DNA of 64,000 nt from Acidimicrobiia bacterium (GCA_022826045.1 JAJDVQ010000009.1:1-64000), one strand, 5' to 3'; shown: positions 52,334-60,374, counted from the first letter of the stretch. Translations and numbers: made by a program. Notes: generated from the letters alone by a model not told the origin.

Positions 52334-53406
52334 TGCGCAGTCCAAAAGACTTCTTCGCCCCGCTGGCGCTCGGGGCGCCTGCTCCGCTGCGCGAGATCCC
52401 CTTCCGGCCGTCTCGCATGATCCACTTCTTCGACCCGTCGAATGAGCGGATGCGGGCCAAGGTGCCCGACATCGCCCCCACGGTCGATGTGCTGCTCGGC
52501 AACCTCGAAGACGCCGTGTCGGCCGACAGCAAGGACGCCGCCCGGGCCGGGCTGATCGAGGTGGGCAAGGCGTGGGAGCCGGGCCACACCCAGCTGTGGA
52601 CCCGGGTGAACAGCCTCGACTCGCCGTGGTTCCTCGACGATGTCTGGGCGCTGTGCCACGAGATCGGCGACAAGCTCGACGTGATCATGGTGCCGAAGGT
52701 GGAAGGCCCCGAAGACATCCACTACGTGGACCGGCTGCTGGCCCAGCTTGAGGCTCGGGTGGGCATCGAGCAGCCGCTGCTGGTGCATGCGATCCTCGAG
52801 ACCGCCCGCGGCGTGGCCAACGTGGAGTCGATCTGCCTGGCCAGCCCTCGCATGCAGGGCCTGTCGCTCGGGCCTGCCGACCTGGCGGCCGACCGCCGCA
52901 TGAAGACCACCCGGGTGGGCGGCGGGCACCCCGGCTACCTGGTGCGCACCGACCCGGTGCCCGAGAGCGACGGCGACGACGCGGGTGACGATGCGCGCAC
53001 TGCCTTCCAGCAGGACCTGTGGCATTACACGCTGGCTCGCATGGTGGACGCCTGCGGCACTGCCGGAATCCTCCCGTACTACGGGCCGTTCGGCGACATC
53101 GCCGACCCCGTCGGCTGCGAGGACCAGTTCCGCAACGCCTACCTGCTGGGCTGCGTGGGGGCGTGGAGCCTGCATCCCAGCCAGATCGCCATCGCCAAGC
53201 GAGTGTTCAGCCCCGAACCTGCCGAGGTGGCGTGGGCGCAACGGGTGGTGACCGAGATGGGCGACGGCACCGGCGCCGTGATGATCGACGGCAAGATGCA
53301 GGACGACGCCACGGTGAAGCAGTGCCGGGTGGTGCTGCAGCTCGCTCGTGACCTGTCGGCGGCCGACCCTGAACTGGCCGCCGCCTACGGGCTCGAGACG
53401 GCTTGA
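52333..53406 (+). CDS. HpcH/HpaI-CitE family CoA-ester lyase (malyl-CoA lyase-like)
   Basis: A 357-aa TIM-barrel aldolase/lyase. [40 protein letters not shown] is the N-terminal barrel with the metal/CoA site, [39 protein letters not shown] and [14 protein letters not shown] follow, and [19 protein letters not shown] closes the active site. It resembles L-malyl-CoA/beta-methylmalyl-CoA lyases, which split or form acyl-CoA and glyoxylate. Its ATG overlaps the sufB stop, an unusual partner for a SUF gene. A second, shorter CitE-like gene follows. Confidence 0.85.
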   Translation: MRSPKDFFAPLALGAPAPLREIPFRPSRMIHFFDPSNERMRAKVPDIAPTVDVLLGNLEDAVSADSKDAARAGLIEVGKAWEPGHTQLWTRVNSLDSPWFLDDVWALCHEIGDKLDVIMVPKVEGPEDIHYVDRLLAQLEARVGIEQPLLVHAILETARGVANVESICLASPRMQGLSLGPADLAADRRMKTTRVGGGHPGYLVRTDPVPESDGDDAGDDARTAFQQDLWHYTLARMVDACGTAGILPYYGPFGDIADPVGCEDQFRNAYLLGCVGAWSLHPSQIAIAKRVFSPEPAEVAWAQRVVTEMGDGTGAVMIDGKMQDDATVKQCRVVLQLARDLSAADPELAAAYGLETA

Positions 53407-53454
53407 GAGGAAGCGCGGACTGGTGAACCTTCCCGTTGCGTTGCCTGTCGCTTC

Positions 53455-53518
53455 CCGCTCTTGTTCGCTGCGCTCACGGGCCGCTCGGGCCACGGCTTCG
53501 CCATCCGGCTCAGCCTCT
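53455..53518 (-). repeat. 64-bp dispersed repeat, copy 1 (inverted)
   Basis: The reverse complement of 53455-53518 equals 54846-54909 with one mismatch (63/64). It lies in the 132-base gap before the second CoA-ester lyase gene. It contains small self-complementary parts (GGCGAAGCC; GGCC-n-GGCC) and so may fold. Confidence 0.9.
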
Positions 53519-53538
53519 GAGAACGCCTTGGACTCCAT

Positions 53539-54414
53539 ATGAGCGCAGCCGCCGCCAGCCCCCGCCCGCGTCGATCGGTGCTCTACATGCCAGCGGCGAA
53601 CGCCCGGGCGCTGGAGAAGGCCAAGACCATCGGCGCAGACGCGCTCATCTTCGATCTCGAGGATGCGGTCGCGCCCGACGCCAAGGAGGCCGCCCGTGAG
53701 GGCGCCTGTGCCGCGGTGGCCTCGGGGGAGTACGGCTACCGCGAGCTGACCATCCGCTGCAACGGTCTCGACACCCCGTGGGGTCGCGACGACATCAGGG
53801 CCGCGGGTGCAGCAGCTCCCTCCGCCATCGTCATTCCCAAGGTGTCGAGCGCCGCACATCTCGCTGCCGTGTCCGACCTGCTCGACACCGCGGGCGCTCC
53901 CGACTCGGTGCGCATCTGGGCGATGATCGAGACACCGGCGGGCATCGCTCACGCCCGTGAGATCGCCGGCTTCGAGCGAACCGAAGCGGTAGTCATGGGC
54001 ACCAACGACATGGCCAAGGAACTGCACGCCGCCATCACGCCCGACCGGGCTGCGCTGGTGCCGCACCTCGCAACCTGCTTGGTGGCCGCCCGGGAGGCCG
54101 GCGTCACCGCCCTCGACGGTGTCTACAACGACATCCGCGATGCCGACGGGTTCGCGGCCGTGTGCCGCCAAGGCGCCGACCTGGGCTTCGACGGCAAGAC
54201 GCTGATCCACCCCAGCCAGGTCGACCCTGTCAACGAGGCTTTTGCGCCAAGCCTTGACGAACTCGATTTCCACCGCCAGGTCATCGAGGCATTCGAGGCG
54301 GCGGTGGCAGATGGCCGTGGGGTGGTGACCGTAGACGGCAAGATGGTCGAGAATCTCCATGTTGACGAGGCTCGGCGGGCCATAGCGCTGGCCGAGGCGA
54401 TTTCGCAGCGCTGA
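53539..54414 (+). CDS. CitE-like CoA-ester lyase
   Basis: A 291-aa HpcH/HpaI/CitE family lyase. RRSVLYMPAANARALEKAKTIGADALIFDLEDAVAPDAKEAAREGA is the standard CitE opening, TIRCNGLDTPWGRDD the substrate-arginine region, IWAMIETPAGIAHAREIAG the metal-binding Glu, and GFDGKTLIHPSQVDPVNEAFAP the C-terminal part. It lacks citrate-lyase partners CitD/CitF, so it is an autonomous enzyme acting for example on citramalyl- or malyl-CoA. It differs in length and sequence from the lyase upstream. It and the next gene are flanked by the inverted 64-bp repeats. Confidence 0.87.
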   Translation: MSAAAASPRPRRSVLYMPAANARALEKAKTIGADALIFDLEDAVAPDAKEAAREGACAAVASGEYGYRELTIRCNGLDTPWGRDDIRAAGAAAPSAIVIPKVSSAAHLAAVSDLLDTAGAPDSVRIWAMIETPAGIAHAREIAGFERTEAVVMGTNDMAKELHAAITPDRAALVPHLATCLVAAREAGVTALDGVYNDIRDADGFAAVCRQGADLGFDGKTLIHPSQVDPVNEAFAPSLDELDFHRQVIEAFEAAVADGRGVVTVDGKMVENLHVDEARRAIALAEAISQR

Positions 54415-54428
54415 AGGAGGCGACTGCC

Positions 54429-54842
54429 ATGCCGATGCGGACCAACTGTCGCCACTACGAGAGCCGGACGTACCCGAACGGCGACACGGTGCGCAAGTGC
54501 AATCTCGACCTCGCTCCCGAGGCCCCGTGGCGCTGCCCCGAAGACTGTCCGTCGTATTCGCCTCGACGGCTTGACGCCGGCTGGCAGCACGGCTCGCTGG
54601 GTGTGCGCAACTTCGCCACCGAGCCCGAGAGCATCGGAGAGGACGACTCCATCGCCGCCTTGCTCGACGCCGCCGAGGACATCGTGAATGAGGCAGGGCC
54701 ACGCATCCTCGAAGAGGTCGCCGCCGAGCGTGCTCGGCCGAAGGGCCTTCGGGCGAAGGCACGCAAGCGCAAGGCCACCAAGAAGGCCCGGCGTGCCCAG
54801 CGCCGCCGCGACCGCGACGACCGCAAAGACGGCGAGGTTTGA
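54429..54842 (+). CDS. Small protein with Cys cluster and basic tail
   Basis: A 137-aa soluble protein. The N-terminal ~45 residues carry four cysteines (TNCRHYES, RKCNLDL, WRCPEDCPSY), spaced like a zinc or Fe-S site, followed by a middle helix (DSIAALLDAAEDIVNEAG). The last ~35 residues are strongly basic (KGLRAKARKRKATKKARRAQRRRDRDDRK), suggesting nucleic-acid contact. The gene begins 14 bases after the CitE-like stop, with GGAGG before the ATG. It lies inside the suf operon, so the Cys set might hold a cluster (inference). Family not named with confidence. Confidence 0.7.
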   Translation: MPMRTNCRHYESRTYPNGDTVRKCNLDLAPEAPWRCPEDCPSYSPRRLDAGWQHGSLGVRNFATEPESIGEDDSIAALLDAAEDIVNEAGPRILEEVAAERARPKGLRAKARKRKATKKARRAQRRRDRDDRKDGEV

Positions 54843-54845
54843 TCA

Positions 54846-54909
54846 AGAGGCTGAGCCGAATGGCGAAGCCGTGGCCCGAGCGGCCCGTGAGCGCAGCGAA
54901 CAAGAGCGG
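54846..54909 (+). repeat. 64-bp dispersed repeat, copy 2
   Basis: 63 of 64 bases equal the reverse complement of 53455-53518, so the two copies form an inverted pair about 1.3 kb apart enclosing the CitE-like and Cys-cluster genes. Half of it (54879-54909) recurs at 41289-41319. It starts 4 bases after the stop of the Cys-cluster gene. Confidence 0.9.
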
Positions 54910-55021
54910 AGAGTGATGACAACTCGACGAGAAGGTGCGGCCATCCGCGCACGCTCGGTCGTCCGCAGCGGGCTGCTCCGGCCCGCTAGGCCTTGACGGG
55001 CGCGCCGGTAGCCTCAGCAGC

Positions 55022-56272
55022 GTGTTCAGCCCCGACCTCGTCGACGCGCTCGACGGTTCCGACGCGTTGGCCAAGCGGCGCCGCGCCGCAGCGGATCGGG
55101 CAGCTGCGGCGGGCCAGCCGTCGTTCACCGAAGAGGTGTGGCGCTACACACCGATCGACGATCTCGACCCGGCGCAATATGGGTTCGCGGCGCCGGGCGG
55201 CACTGCGGGGCCGGTTGGCCTACTGAGCGGCGTCGATGACGGTGCTGCAGCGGTCGTCCACATCGCCAACGGTGAAGTCCTCGACGTGTCGGTGCGAGCC
55301 GACGGCGTGCGCGTGGACACGCTCGGCAGCGGAGCCGAGGACCTGATCGGGACAGTGGTGCCCGAGGGCCCCGATGTCTTCGGCGACTGGAACCTCGCGC
55401 TCGCCTCGGCCCCGGTGGCGGTCAGCATCGATCCGAAGGCCGTGCTGACCGCTCCCGTGGTGGTGCACGTCCACACCGACGTCGAGGGGCTGGCATGGTT
55501 CCCCCGACTCGTCGTGATGGCCGGCCGCACCAGCCAGGCCACGGTGATCGAGCACCACACCGGCGGGAACACACCCGCACTCATCTGCCCGCTCACCGAG
55601 TTGAGCGTGGGCGACGGCGCACATCTCGGCCACGTCACGGTGCAAGAACTGGGCGAGACCGCCTGGCAGATCGCCAACCTCTGTGCAGACGCGGGCCGCG
55701 ACGCCAACCTGAGGATCGGTCACGTGGCGATGGGCGGCGACTACGCACGGGCTCGCATCGGAATCGACATGACCGGCCGCGGCGGCCACAGCGAGATCGA
55801 CGCCGTGTACTTCGGCTGTGGCACCTCCACGCTCGACTTCCGCACGTTCCAGACCCACGTCGCGCCGCACACCACATCTGACCTGCTGTTCAAGGGGGCG
55901 GTCGACGACTACGCCCGGGCCGTCTACACCGGGCTGATCCGCATCGAGGCCGACGCATCGCACGTCCAGGCCGATCAGACCAACCGGAACCTGAAGCTGT
56001 CGCCGAACGCATGGGCCGAGTCGGTGCCGAACCTCGAGATCGAGAACAGCGACGTGCAGTGCAGCCACGCCTCGTCGATCGGCCCGGTCGACGCCGACCA
56101 GCGCTTCTACCTCGAGAGCCGGGGCGTGCCCACCGACGTGGCCGAAGCCCTCGTGGTGCGTGGCTTCTTCGACGAAGTCCTCGATGCGCTGCCCTCTGAG
56201 CAGATCTCGGCATCGGTGCGCCGGCGCATCGACGAGTTGGTGTCGGACGCCGACTTCACGGCGGCACTGTGA
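55022..56272 (+). CDS. sufD: Fe-S cluster assembly protein SufD
   Basis: A 416-aa beta-helix partner of SufB. FTEEVWRYTPIDDLDPAQYGFA is the N-terminal helical part; ATVIEHHTGG, DFRTFQTHVAPHTTSDLLFKGAVDDYARAVYTGLIRIEADASHVQADQTNRNLKLSPNAWAESVPNLEIEN and CSHASSIGPVDADQRFYLESRGV are SufD-like and include the histidine region used in the SufB-D interface. GTG 55022 is the start since homology begins with DLVDALDG. Its end is followed by a tandem repeat with mini-ORFs leading into the Rieske gene. Confidence 0.92.
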   Translation: MFSPDLVDALDGSDALAKRRRAAADRAAAAGQPSFTEEVWRYTPIDDLDPAQYGFAAPGGTAGPVGLLSGVDDGAAAVVHIANGEVLDVSVRADGVRVDTLGSGAEDLIGTVVPEGPDVFGDWNLALASAPVAVSIDPKAVLTAPVVVHVHTDVEGLAWFPRLVVMAGRTSQATVIEHHTGGNTPALICPLTELSVGDGAHLGHVTVQELGETAWQIANLCADAGRDANLRIGHVAMGGDYARARIGIDMTGRGGHSEIDAVYFGCGTSTLDFRTFQTHVAPHTTSDLLFKGAVDDYARAVYTGLIRIEADASHVQADQTNRNLKLSPNAWAESVPNLEIENSDVQCSHASSIGPVDADQRFYLESRGVPTDVAEALVVRGFFDEVLDALPSEQISASVRRRIDELVSDADFTAAL

Positions 56273-56333
56273 TGAGTGCGACCGCCATGGAGGCGGTGCA
56301 ATGAGTTCGACCGCCATGGAGGCGGCACTGTGA
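56272..56333 (+). repeat. 29-bp tandem duplication with two mini-ORFs between sufD and the Rieske gene
   Basis: Two copies of ATGAGTKCGACCGCCATGG plus AGGCGG follow each other with a 29-bp period (ATG at 56272 and 56301). Each copy encodes a ten-residue peptide (MSATAMEAVQ and MSSTAMEAAL). Overlaps run sufD TGA/ATG (56270-56274), ATGA (56301-56304) and GTGA (56330-56333), so ribosomes can step from sufD through both mini-ORFs to the Rieske gene. The end of sufD (GGCGGCACTGTGA) is itself a partial third copy. Confidence 0.85.
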
Positions 56334-56662
56334 GCAACGCCGACGACACCCGCACTGTCGTGCTGTGCCAGCGCGACGACGTGCCCGACGGCGAAGCCCG
56401 CCGCTTCGACGTCGAGGGTCACCGCATCGCGCTCGCACGCATCGGCGACGACTTCTATGCCATCGGCGACCAGTGCAGCCACCAGAACTACTCGCTGGCC
56501 GACGGCTGGGTGTGGCCCGACGAGTGCGCGCTGGAATGCCCCCAGCACTCGTCGAGCTTCGACCTGCGAACGGGCCGGCCGAACTGCTTCCCCGCGACCC
56601 AGCCGGTCCCGGTGTATGAGATTCGCACCGGCGACGACGGCGTAGCGGTGGTGCTGCCATGA
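56330..56662 (+). CDS. Rieske-type [2Fe-2S] ferredoxin
   Basis: A 110-aa soluble Rieske protein of the non-heme ferredoxin type common in SUF operons of Actinomycetota. Cluster ligands are CSH in GDQCSHQNYSLADG and CPQH in CALECPQHSSSFDLRTG, spaced by about 18 residues as usual. It may give electrons for cluster assembly or be a client. GTG 56330 overlaps the mini-ORF stop; its stop overlaps sufC (ATGA). Confidence 0.9.
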   Translation: MSNADDTRTVVLCQRDDVPDGEARRFDVEGHRIALARIGDDFYAIGDQCSHQNYSLADGWVWPDECALECPQHSSSFDLRTGRPNCFPATQPVPVYEIRTGDDGVAVVLP

Positions 56663-57558
56663 GCGCTCCGACCGCCGACGCCGCGCACACGCTTCGCATC
56701 GAGGGACTGCACGCATCGGCGGGCGACACCGAGATCCTCCAAGGCGTGGATCTCGAGGTGTCCTCCGGGCGAGTTCACGCAGTCATGGGGCCGAACGGCT
56801 CGGGCAAGAGCACACTGGCGCACGTCGTGATGGGCCGCCCCGGCTACGAGGTCACTGCCGGATCGGTCACCCTCGACGGCGTCGACGTGCTGAGCCTGGC
56901 GCCGTGGGAGCGGGCGCAGGCCGGGCTGTTCCTGGCCATGCAGCATCCGACCGAGGTGCCGGGTGTCTCGGCCGCCCAAGCACTGGCCGAGGCGCTTGCG
57001 CTGCGGGCCGGCGATGACGGCCCGAGCGATGACCAGCTCGAGCGCACCCGCAGCCTGCTCGAAGCCGAGGCGGCCGCCGTCGGGCTGAAGGCCGAGCTGG
57101 TGGCGCGGCCGCTGAACGCCGACATGTCGGGCGGCGAGAAGAAGCGCAACGAAACCGTCCAGCTCGCCGTGCTGCAGCCTCGCATCGCCATCCTCGACGA
57201 GATTGACAGCGGCCTCGACATCGACGCGCTGCGCGCCTGCGCCAACCGCATCGAGGCGCTCACCGAGGCGGGCCTGGGCGTGCTGGCCATCACGCATTTC
57301 ACCCGGGTGCTGGAGTACCTCCGGCCCGACGAGGTGCACGTGATCGTGGACGGCCGCATCGTGGACTCGGGCGGGCCCGAGCTGGCCGAGGCGCTCGAAG
57401 CCGACGGCTACACGCCCTACCTGCCCGAAGAGCCCGATGCCGGCGTGGCGGTGTCGATCGGCGGGCTTGGCAGCACGCCCGCTGCAGGAACGGGGGCGTC
57501 TGCTCCGGACGATCCATTTGCCGATCCCTGGGCAGACCCGCTCGACGAGTTGGGCTGA
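56659..57558 (+). CDS. sufC: SufC ATPase (operon copy)
   Basis: A 299-aa ABC-type ATPase of the SufBC2D complex. Walker A GPNGSGKST (~residue 44), the SufC-typical GLFLAMQHPTEVPGV, signature MSGGEKKRNETVQLAVL, Walker B IAILDEIDSGLDIDALR and the switch His in LAITHFTRVLEYL. The C-terminus has a ~45-residue Pro/Gly/Asp-rich tail absent in normal SufC. Last gene of the plus-strand suf operon. A second, different SufC is encoded at 62.3-63.1 kb. Confidence 0.92.
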   Translation: MSAPTADAAHTLRIEGLHASAGDTEILQGVDLEVSSGRVHAVMGPNGSGKSTLAHVVMGRPGYEVTAGSVTLDGVDVLSLAPWERAQAGLFLAMQHPTEVPGVSAAQALAEALALRAGDDGPSDDQLERTRSLLEAEAAAVGLKAELVARPLNADMSGGEKKRNETVQLAVLQPRIAILDEIDSGLDIDALRACANRIEALTEAGLGVLAITHFTRVLEYLRPDEVHVIVDGRIVDSGGPELAEALEADGYTPYLPEEPDAGVAVSIGGLGSTPAAGTGASAPDDPFADPWADPLDELG

Positions 57559-57671
57559 GCGCAGCTGAGCATCGCTCGGCGCCTGCCCTCGACGACCGCG
57601 CATATTGAGCTTTCGATGTACGGGCCGGTTGGTGTTGACTGGGCAAGGGGAAACCTGGGGAGGGTGATCCG

Positions 57672-57968
57672 ATGGCACGAGACTTGTTGACGCAGGACGA
57701 ACTGAGCGAACTCGCGGCCGAGCTCGGAGCCTGGGAGGTGTCGGGGCGCGAGCTGCGCCGCACCTTTCGCTTCGGGAACTTCGTGGAGGCGTTCGGCTTC
57801 ATGGCCGCCGCCGCCTTGGTGGCCGAGAAGATGGACCACCACCCCAACTGGTCGAACGTGTACAGCACGGTGGAGGTGGCGCTGAACACGCACGACCGCG
57901 GCGGCGTGACCGAGCTGGACGCGGCGCTGGCTCGTGCGATGGACGGCCTAGCAGGCGCTGCGGGCTGA
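57672..57968 (+). CDS. Pterin-4a-carbinolamine dehydratase-like protein
   Basis: A 98-aa PCD/DCoH-fold protein. The signature [32 protein letters not shown] carries the catalytic histidines (HH and later H). It dehydrates 4a-hydroxytetrahydropterins in pterin recycling, or is linked to molybdopterin or other pterin use. No aromatic amino acid hydroxylase is near. ATG 57672 follows GGGGAGGG at good spacing. The NUDIX gene follows 10 bases later, so these are probably co-transcribed. Confidence 0.88.
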   Translation: MARDLLTQDELSELAAELGAWEVSGRELRRTFRFGNFVEAFGFMAAAALVAEKMDHHPNWSNVYSTVEVALNTHDRGGVTELDAALARAMDGLAGAAG

Positions 57969-57978
57969 CCGCCGCTCG

Positions 57979-58533
57979 ATGCGACTGCCACGCCTCCAGC
58001 GGCGCGCCAGACCGGACCGCTCCGAGCGTCCGGCGCCCGCGCCCGTCGTGGAGGGCACGGTCGAGTCAAAGCCCGGAGTGCGCCGGATGCTGCACCAGCT
58101 CTTCGAGTTCTGGGTGCGGCTGCGGCCTGCGAGGGTCACGCTCGGCGTGCGCGGGCTGGTCGTGGACCACAAGGGCCGCGTCTGCCTGGTGCGGCACACC
58201 TACCGCGACGGCTGGTTCCTGCCCGGCGGCGGCGTCAAGACCCGCGAGGCACTGGTGGAGGCGGTGGCGCGGGAGCTGCGCGAGGAAACCGGCGTCGTCG
58301 TGGCCGAGACGCCCCAGAACGTGCTCGGCGTGTACTCCTCACGTCATGGCAACCGCAGCGACCACATCGTGGTGTTCGTGGTGACCGACTGGCGTGTCGA
58401 GGAATCCGTCTCGCCCGAGATTGCCGAAGTGGCATTCTTCCCGCCCGACGAACTGCCCCCCGGCACCACGCCGGGCACCTCACGCCGCATCTCCGAATGG
58501 ATGACCGGAGTCCCCCCCGGCCACCGCTGGTAA
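57979..58533 (+). CDS. NUDIX hydrolase
   Basis: A 184-aa NUDIX protein. The Nudix box starts GGGVKTREALVEAVARE and ends LREETGVV, keeping G-x5-E-x7-REUxEExGU for Mg2+ binding. The ~50-residue N-terminal region is basic (RLPRLQRRARPDR) with a helix LHQLFEFWVRLR that may contact membrane. Target could be a nucleoside diphosphate derivative or lipid-linked molecule; not predictable. Same strand and close to the PCD gene. Confidence 0.87.
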   Translation: MRLPRLQRRARPDRSERPAPAPVVEGTVESKPGVRRMLHQLFEFWVRLRPARVTLGVRGLVVDHKGRVCLVRHTYRDGWFLPGGGVKTREALVEAVARELREETGVVVAETPQNVLGVYSSRHGNRSDHIVVFVVTDWRVEESVSPEIAEVAFFPPDELPPGTTPGTSRRISEWMTGVPPGHRW

Positions 58534-58549
58534 CTCGCGGAAACCCGAT

Positions 58550-58611
58550 TTGCCAGACACGGGGCATCGCCGCAAAAACTTGGCAATGCAGTGTTTTTTA
58601 CCAAGTAAAAT
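58550..58611 (+). promoter_or_regulatory. Promoter/operator region of the AbrB/PIN-like pair
   Basis: Two inverted-repeat signals overlap here: TTGCCA (58550-58555) with TGGCAA (58581-58586), and ACTTGG (58578-58583) with CCAAGT (58601-58606). A TAAAAT (58606-58611) could be the -10 box. The stretch is AT-richer than its surroundings. An antitoxin would typically bind here to control its own operon. Confidence 0.45.
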
Positions 58612-58617
58612 CCTGTC

Positions 58618-58857
58618 ATGAGCGCCGTGCAGCAGTACAAGGTGTCGTCGTCGGGGCAGATGTCGCTGCCCGCTGGGGTGCGTCACCGCTGGCAACTGGA
58701 CGATGGCGGTCAGGTCGACGTCTTGGATCTGGGATTCTGCGTGCTGACTGTGCCTGCAGGTCAGGCCCGGCGGCTCCTCGGTGATCTGCTGAGTCACGAG
58801 CAGCACGCGGAGTTCGTCCGTTCCCTTGACGACGATCCTGATCTTGCCACCACATGA
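58618..58857 (+). CDS. AbrB/MazE-like antitoxin
   Basis: A 79-aa swapped-hairpin DNA-binding protein: YKVSSSGQMSLPAGVRHRWQLDDGGQVDVLDLGFCVLTVP is the AbrB-like fold, followed by a tail (GDLLSHEQHAEFVRSL) that may bind the toxin. ATG 58618. Its stop overlaps the next gene (ATGA at 58854), so translation is coupled. Likely represses its own operon through the inverted repeats upstream. Confidence 0.82.
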   Translation: MSAVQQYKVSSSGQMSLPAGVRHRWQLDDGGQVDVLDLGFCVLTVPAGQARRLLGDLLSHEQHAEFVRSLDDDPDLATT

Positions 58858-59303
58858 GCCGAGTGATTCTGGACGATCATCTCCTACGCGACCTGCTCGC
58901 AGACGAGGCAGATTCGGCGCTCAGCCGGACGCTCGCCGACAACTCGCCGGCTACCACCAATCTCTATCTGGTGCGGCTGTGTCGTTCGGTTGTCCGATCA
59001 AGCGGTGGGGCGCTCACGGGTGCATGGCCGCTGGCTGCCCAACGCGCTCTCGGCGATCGTCTTGTCGTCCTCGATGAGGATGTCCAGATCGTGCCGATGC
59101 GATCGATCGCGTTTCGCATGGCCGAATTGGCTGCGACATTCGGGCTCTCCAGCCTCGGCGCGGAAGCTGTGGCGGCGGCAGAATTCCTCGCCGCGCCGCT
59201 CTGCGTGTGGTCCGGCGATCACGGGCCGCGTATCGGCGCTGCGATGGTCGGCATCGGCGCGGACTATCGATTGCTCGACAAGCCGGCGCCGGAACGCGGA
59301 TAG
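58854..59303 (+). CDS. PIN-like toxin partner of the AbrB-like antitoxin
   Basis: A 149-aa protein starting MSRVILDDHLLRDLLADEADSAL, with the PIN-style acidic LDD motif, a mid-region MRSIAFRMAELAATFGLSSLGAEAVAAAEFLAAPLCVWSGDHGPRIGAAM and a late VWSGD. It matches PIN-like proteins coupled to AbrB-type antitoxins in actinobacteria. Some acidic positions differ from VapC, so RNase activity is assumed from context rather than proven. Confidence 0.7.
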   Translation: MSRVILDDHLLRDLLADEADSALSRTLADNSPATTNLYLVRLCRSVVRSSGGALTGAWPLAAQRALGDRLVVLDEDVQIVPMRSIAFRMAELAATFGLSSLGAEAVAAAEFLAAPLCVWSGDHGPRIGAAMVGIGADYRLLDKPAPERG

Positions 59304-59421
59304 TCCAAGCTGACGGGTGCTTGGATCGGCCACCGCAGTCGTGGCGGGAGCGGCCCCGGTGTCGGCAACTGCGGTTGCGATGTCTGCACTCGTTGCAGGT
59401 GTCGCTGCGGGCGCACCAGTC

Positions 59422-59700
59422 TCAAGATTCGACGCGCAGGATCTGTTCGTCTTCGAATGGCGGCGGGATCAGGTCTTCGTACATCGCCGGATCAGGCTTG
59501 AAGACGCCCGCTGCTCCGTCGTCACGTCGGTACAGCACCCCCGTGCCGGCCTGGTACGCCACCAGATGGGCCTGCTTGGCCGCGAGCTCCATTGCGTAGG
59601 TGACGAGTTCCACCCAGTCCTCATTGCTGCTTGCGCCGTTGTCGCTGGACCTCAGGCCGTTGCGGGCCAGTTCAGCACCGCGGTGCGGAGCTGGTGCCAT
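59422..59700 (-). CDS. Small hypothetical protein
   Basis: A 92-aa soluble protein with a helical middle (DWVELVTYAMELAAKQAHLVAYQAGTGVLYRR) and an acidic C-terminus. No family recognised. Downstream of its TGA, another frame on the same strand continues as an Ala/Pro/Thr-rich stretch (to about 59310), which may be a former tail lost by a frameshift. It is downstream of the deleted acyl-CoA dehydrogenase remnant. Coding probability is moderate. Confidence 0.45.
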   Translation of the reverse strand: MAPAPHRGAELARNGLRSSDNGASSNEDWVELVTYAMELAAKQAHLVAYQAGTGVLYRRDDGAAGVFKPDPAMYEDLIPPPFEDEQILRVES

Positions 59701-59709
59701 GAAGCGAGG

Positions 59710-60374
59710 CTAGAGGCGGGGGGTGCGAGGGGGGTGGCCCATGAGGATGCGGCCGTAGGCCTCAAGGGCCGGGTCGAGCGCGGTGATGGCGTGCATGTTG
59801 ATGGCCTGCAGGTCGGCTTGGAGGCGGCCGATCCGGTTGGAGTCGCGCACGCCGCGGCCTCCGGTGGCGAGGTAGAGCGTCTGGACGGCTTCGAGGCAGC
59901 GGCGGACGGCGTATGCGCAGTCGAGCCGGACCCTCGCCCGCAGCGACAGCTCCAGGGCCTCATCGTTGCGTGCGGTGTCGATCAGCAGCCCGGCGGTGCG
60001 CCGCATCAGCAGCTCGCCTTGGTCGACGAGTGCGTGGGCTTCGGCGAACTGGCGGTGTGTGAGCGGCCAGTCGGTCTGCAGCACGTCGACGTGGCTGATG
60101 ACCTTGCCGTCGACCTCCTCGGCGAACGCGGCCAACGAGGCGCGTGCAGCGCCCAGGGCCGACGGCACCAGTCGAGTTCCTGGCCGCCGTTGGCGCTCGG
60201 TTGGCCGATCGTCAGCAGCTCGGCGCCGCGCAGCTCGTCGATGACATCGGCTTCGACCCGGCGAGCCCAGGGGTCGGCAGCCGCTCGGGCAGCCAGTTTC
60301 GGCGCGAGCTGCCGTGCTCGCTCGACGAGTTCACCGCGTCGCTCGGCCTCCTCAGCCACGGCAGACCACTGCAA
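59710..60374 (-). pseudogene. Acyl-CoA dehydrogenase/HsaA-like flavoprotein gene with internal deletion
   Basis: The N-terminal part (RARQLAPKLAARAAADPWARR, then VEADVIDELRGAELLTIGQPS) is in one frame to ~60170. The C-terminal part (AEEVDGKVISHVDVLQTDWP and RCLEAVQTLYLATGGRGVRDSNRIGRLQADL with AINMHAI) is in another. The two belong to the acyl-CoA dehydrogenase type 2/flavin-dependent monooxygenase family (~390 aa), whose central ~180 residues, with the flavin and substrate sites, are missing. An internal deletion that shifts the frame explains this. Not functional. Confidence 0.75.

Noticed and set aside
52309-55128. 939-codon open frame on the minus strand across the CoA-lyase genes
   Set aside because: Antisense shadow without domain match; the plus-strand genes are recognisable.
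59422-59424. TGA at the end of the 92-aa hypothetical gene as a third selenocysteine codon
   Set aside because: The downstream in-frame sequence (DWCARS...) is not a known Sec motif and continues as Arg/Cys-rich non-coding-looking sequence; no hairpin was noted.
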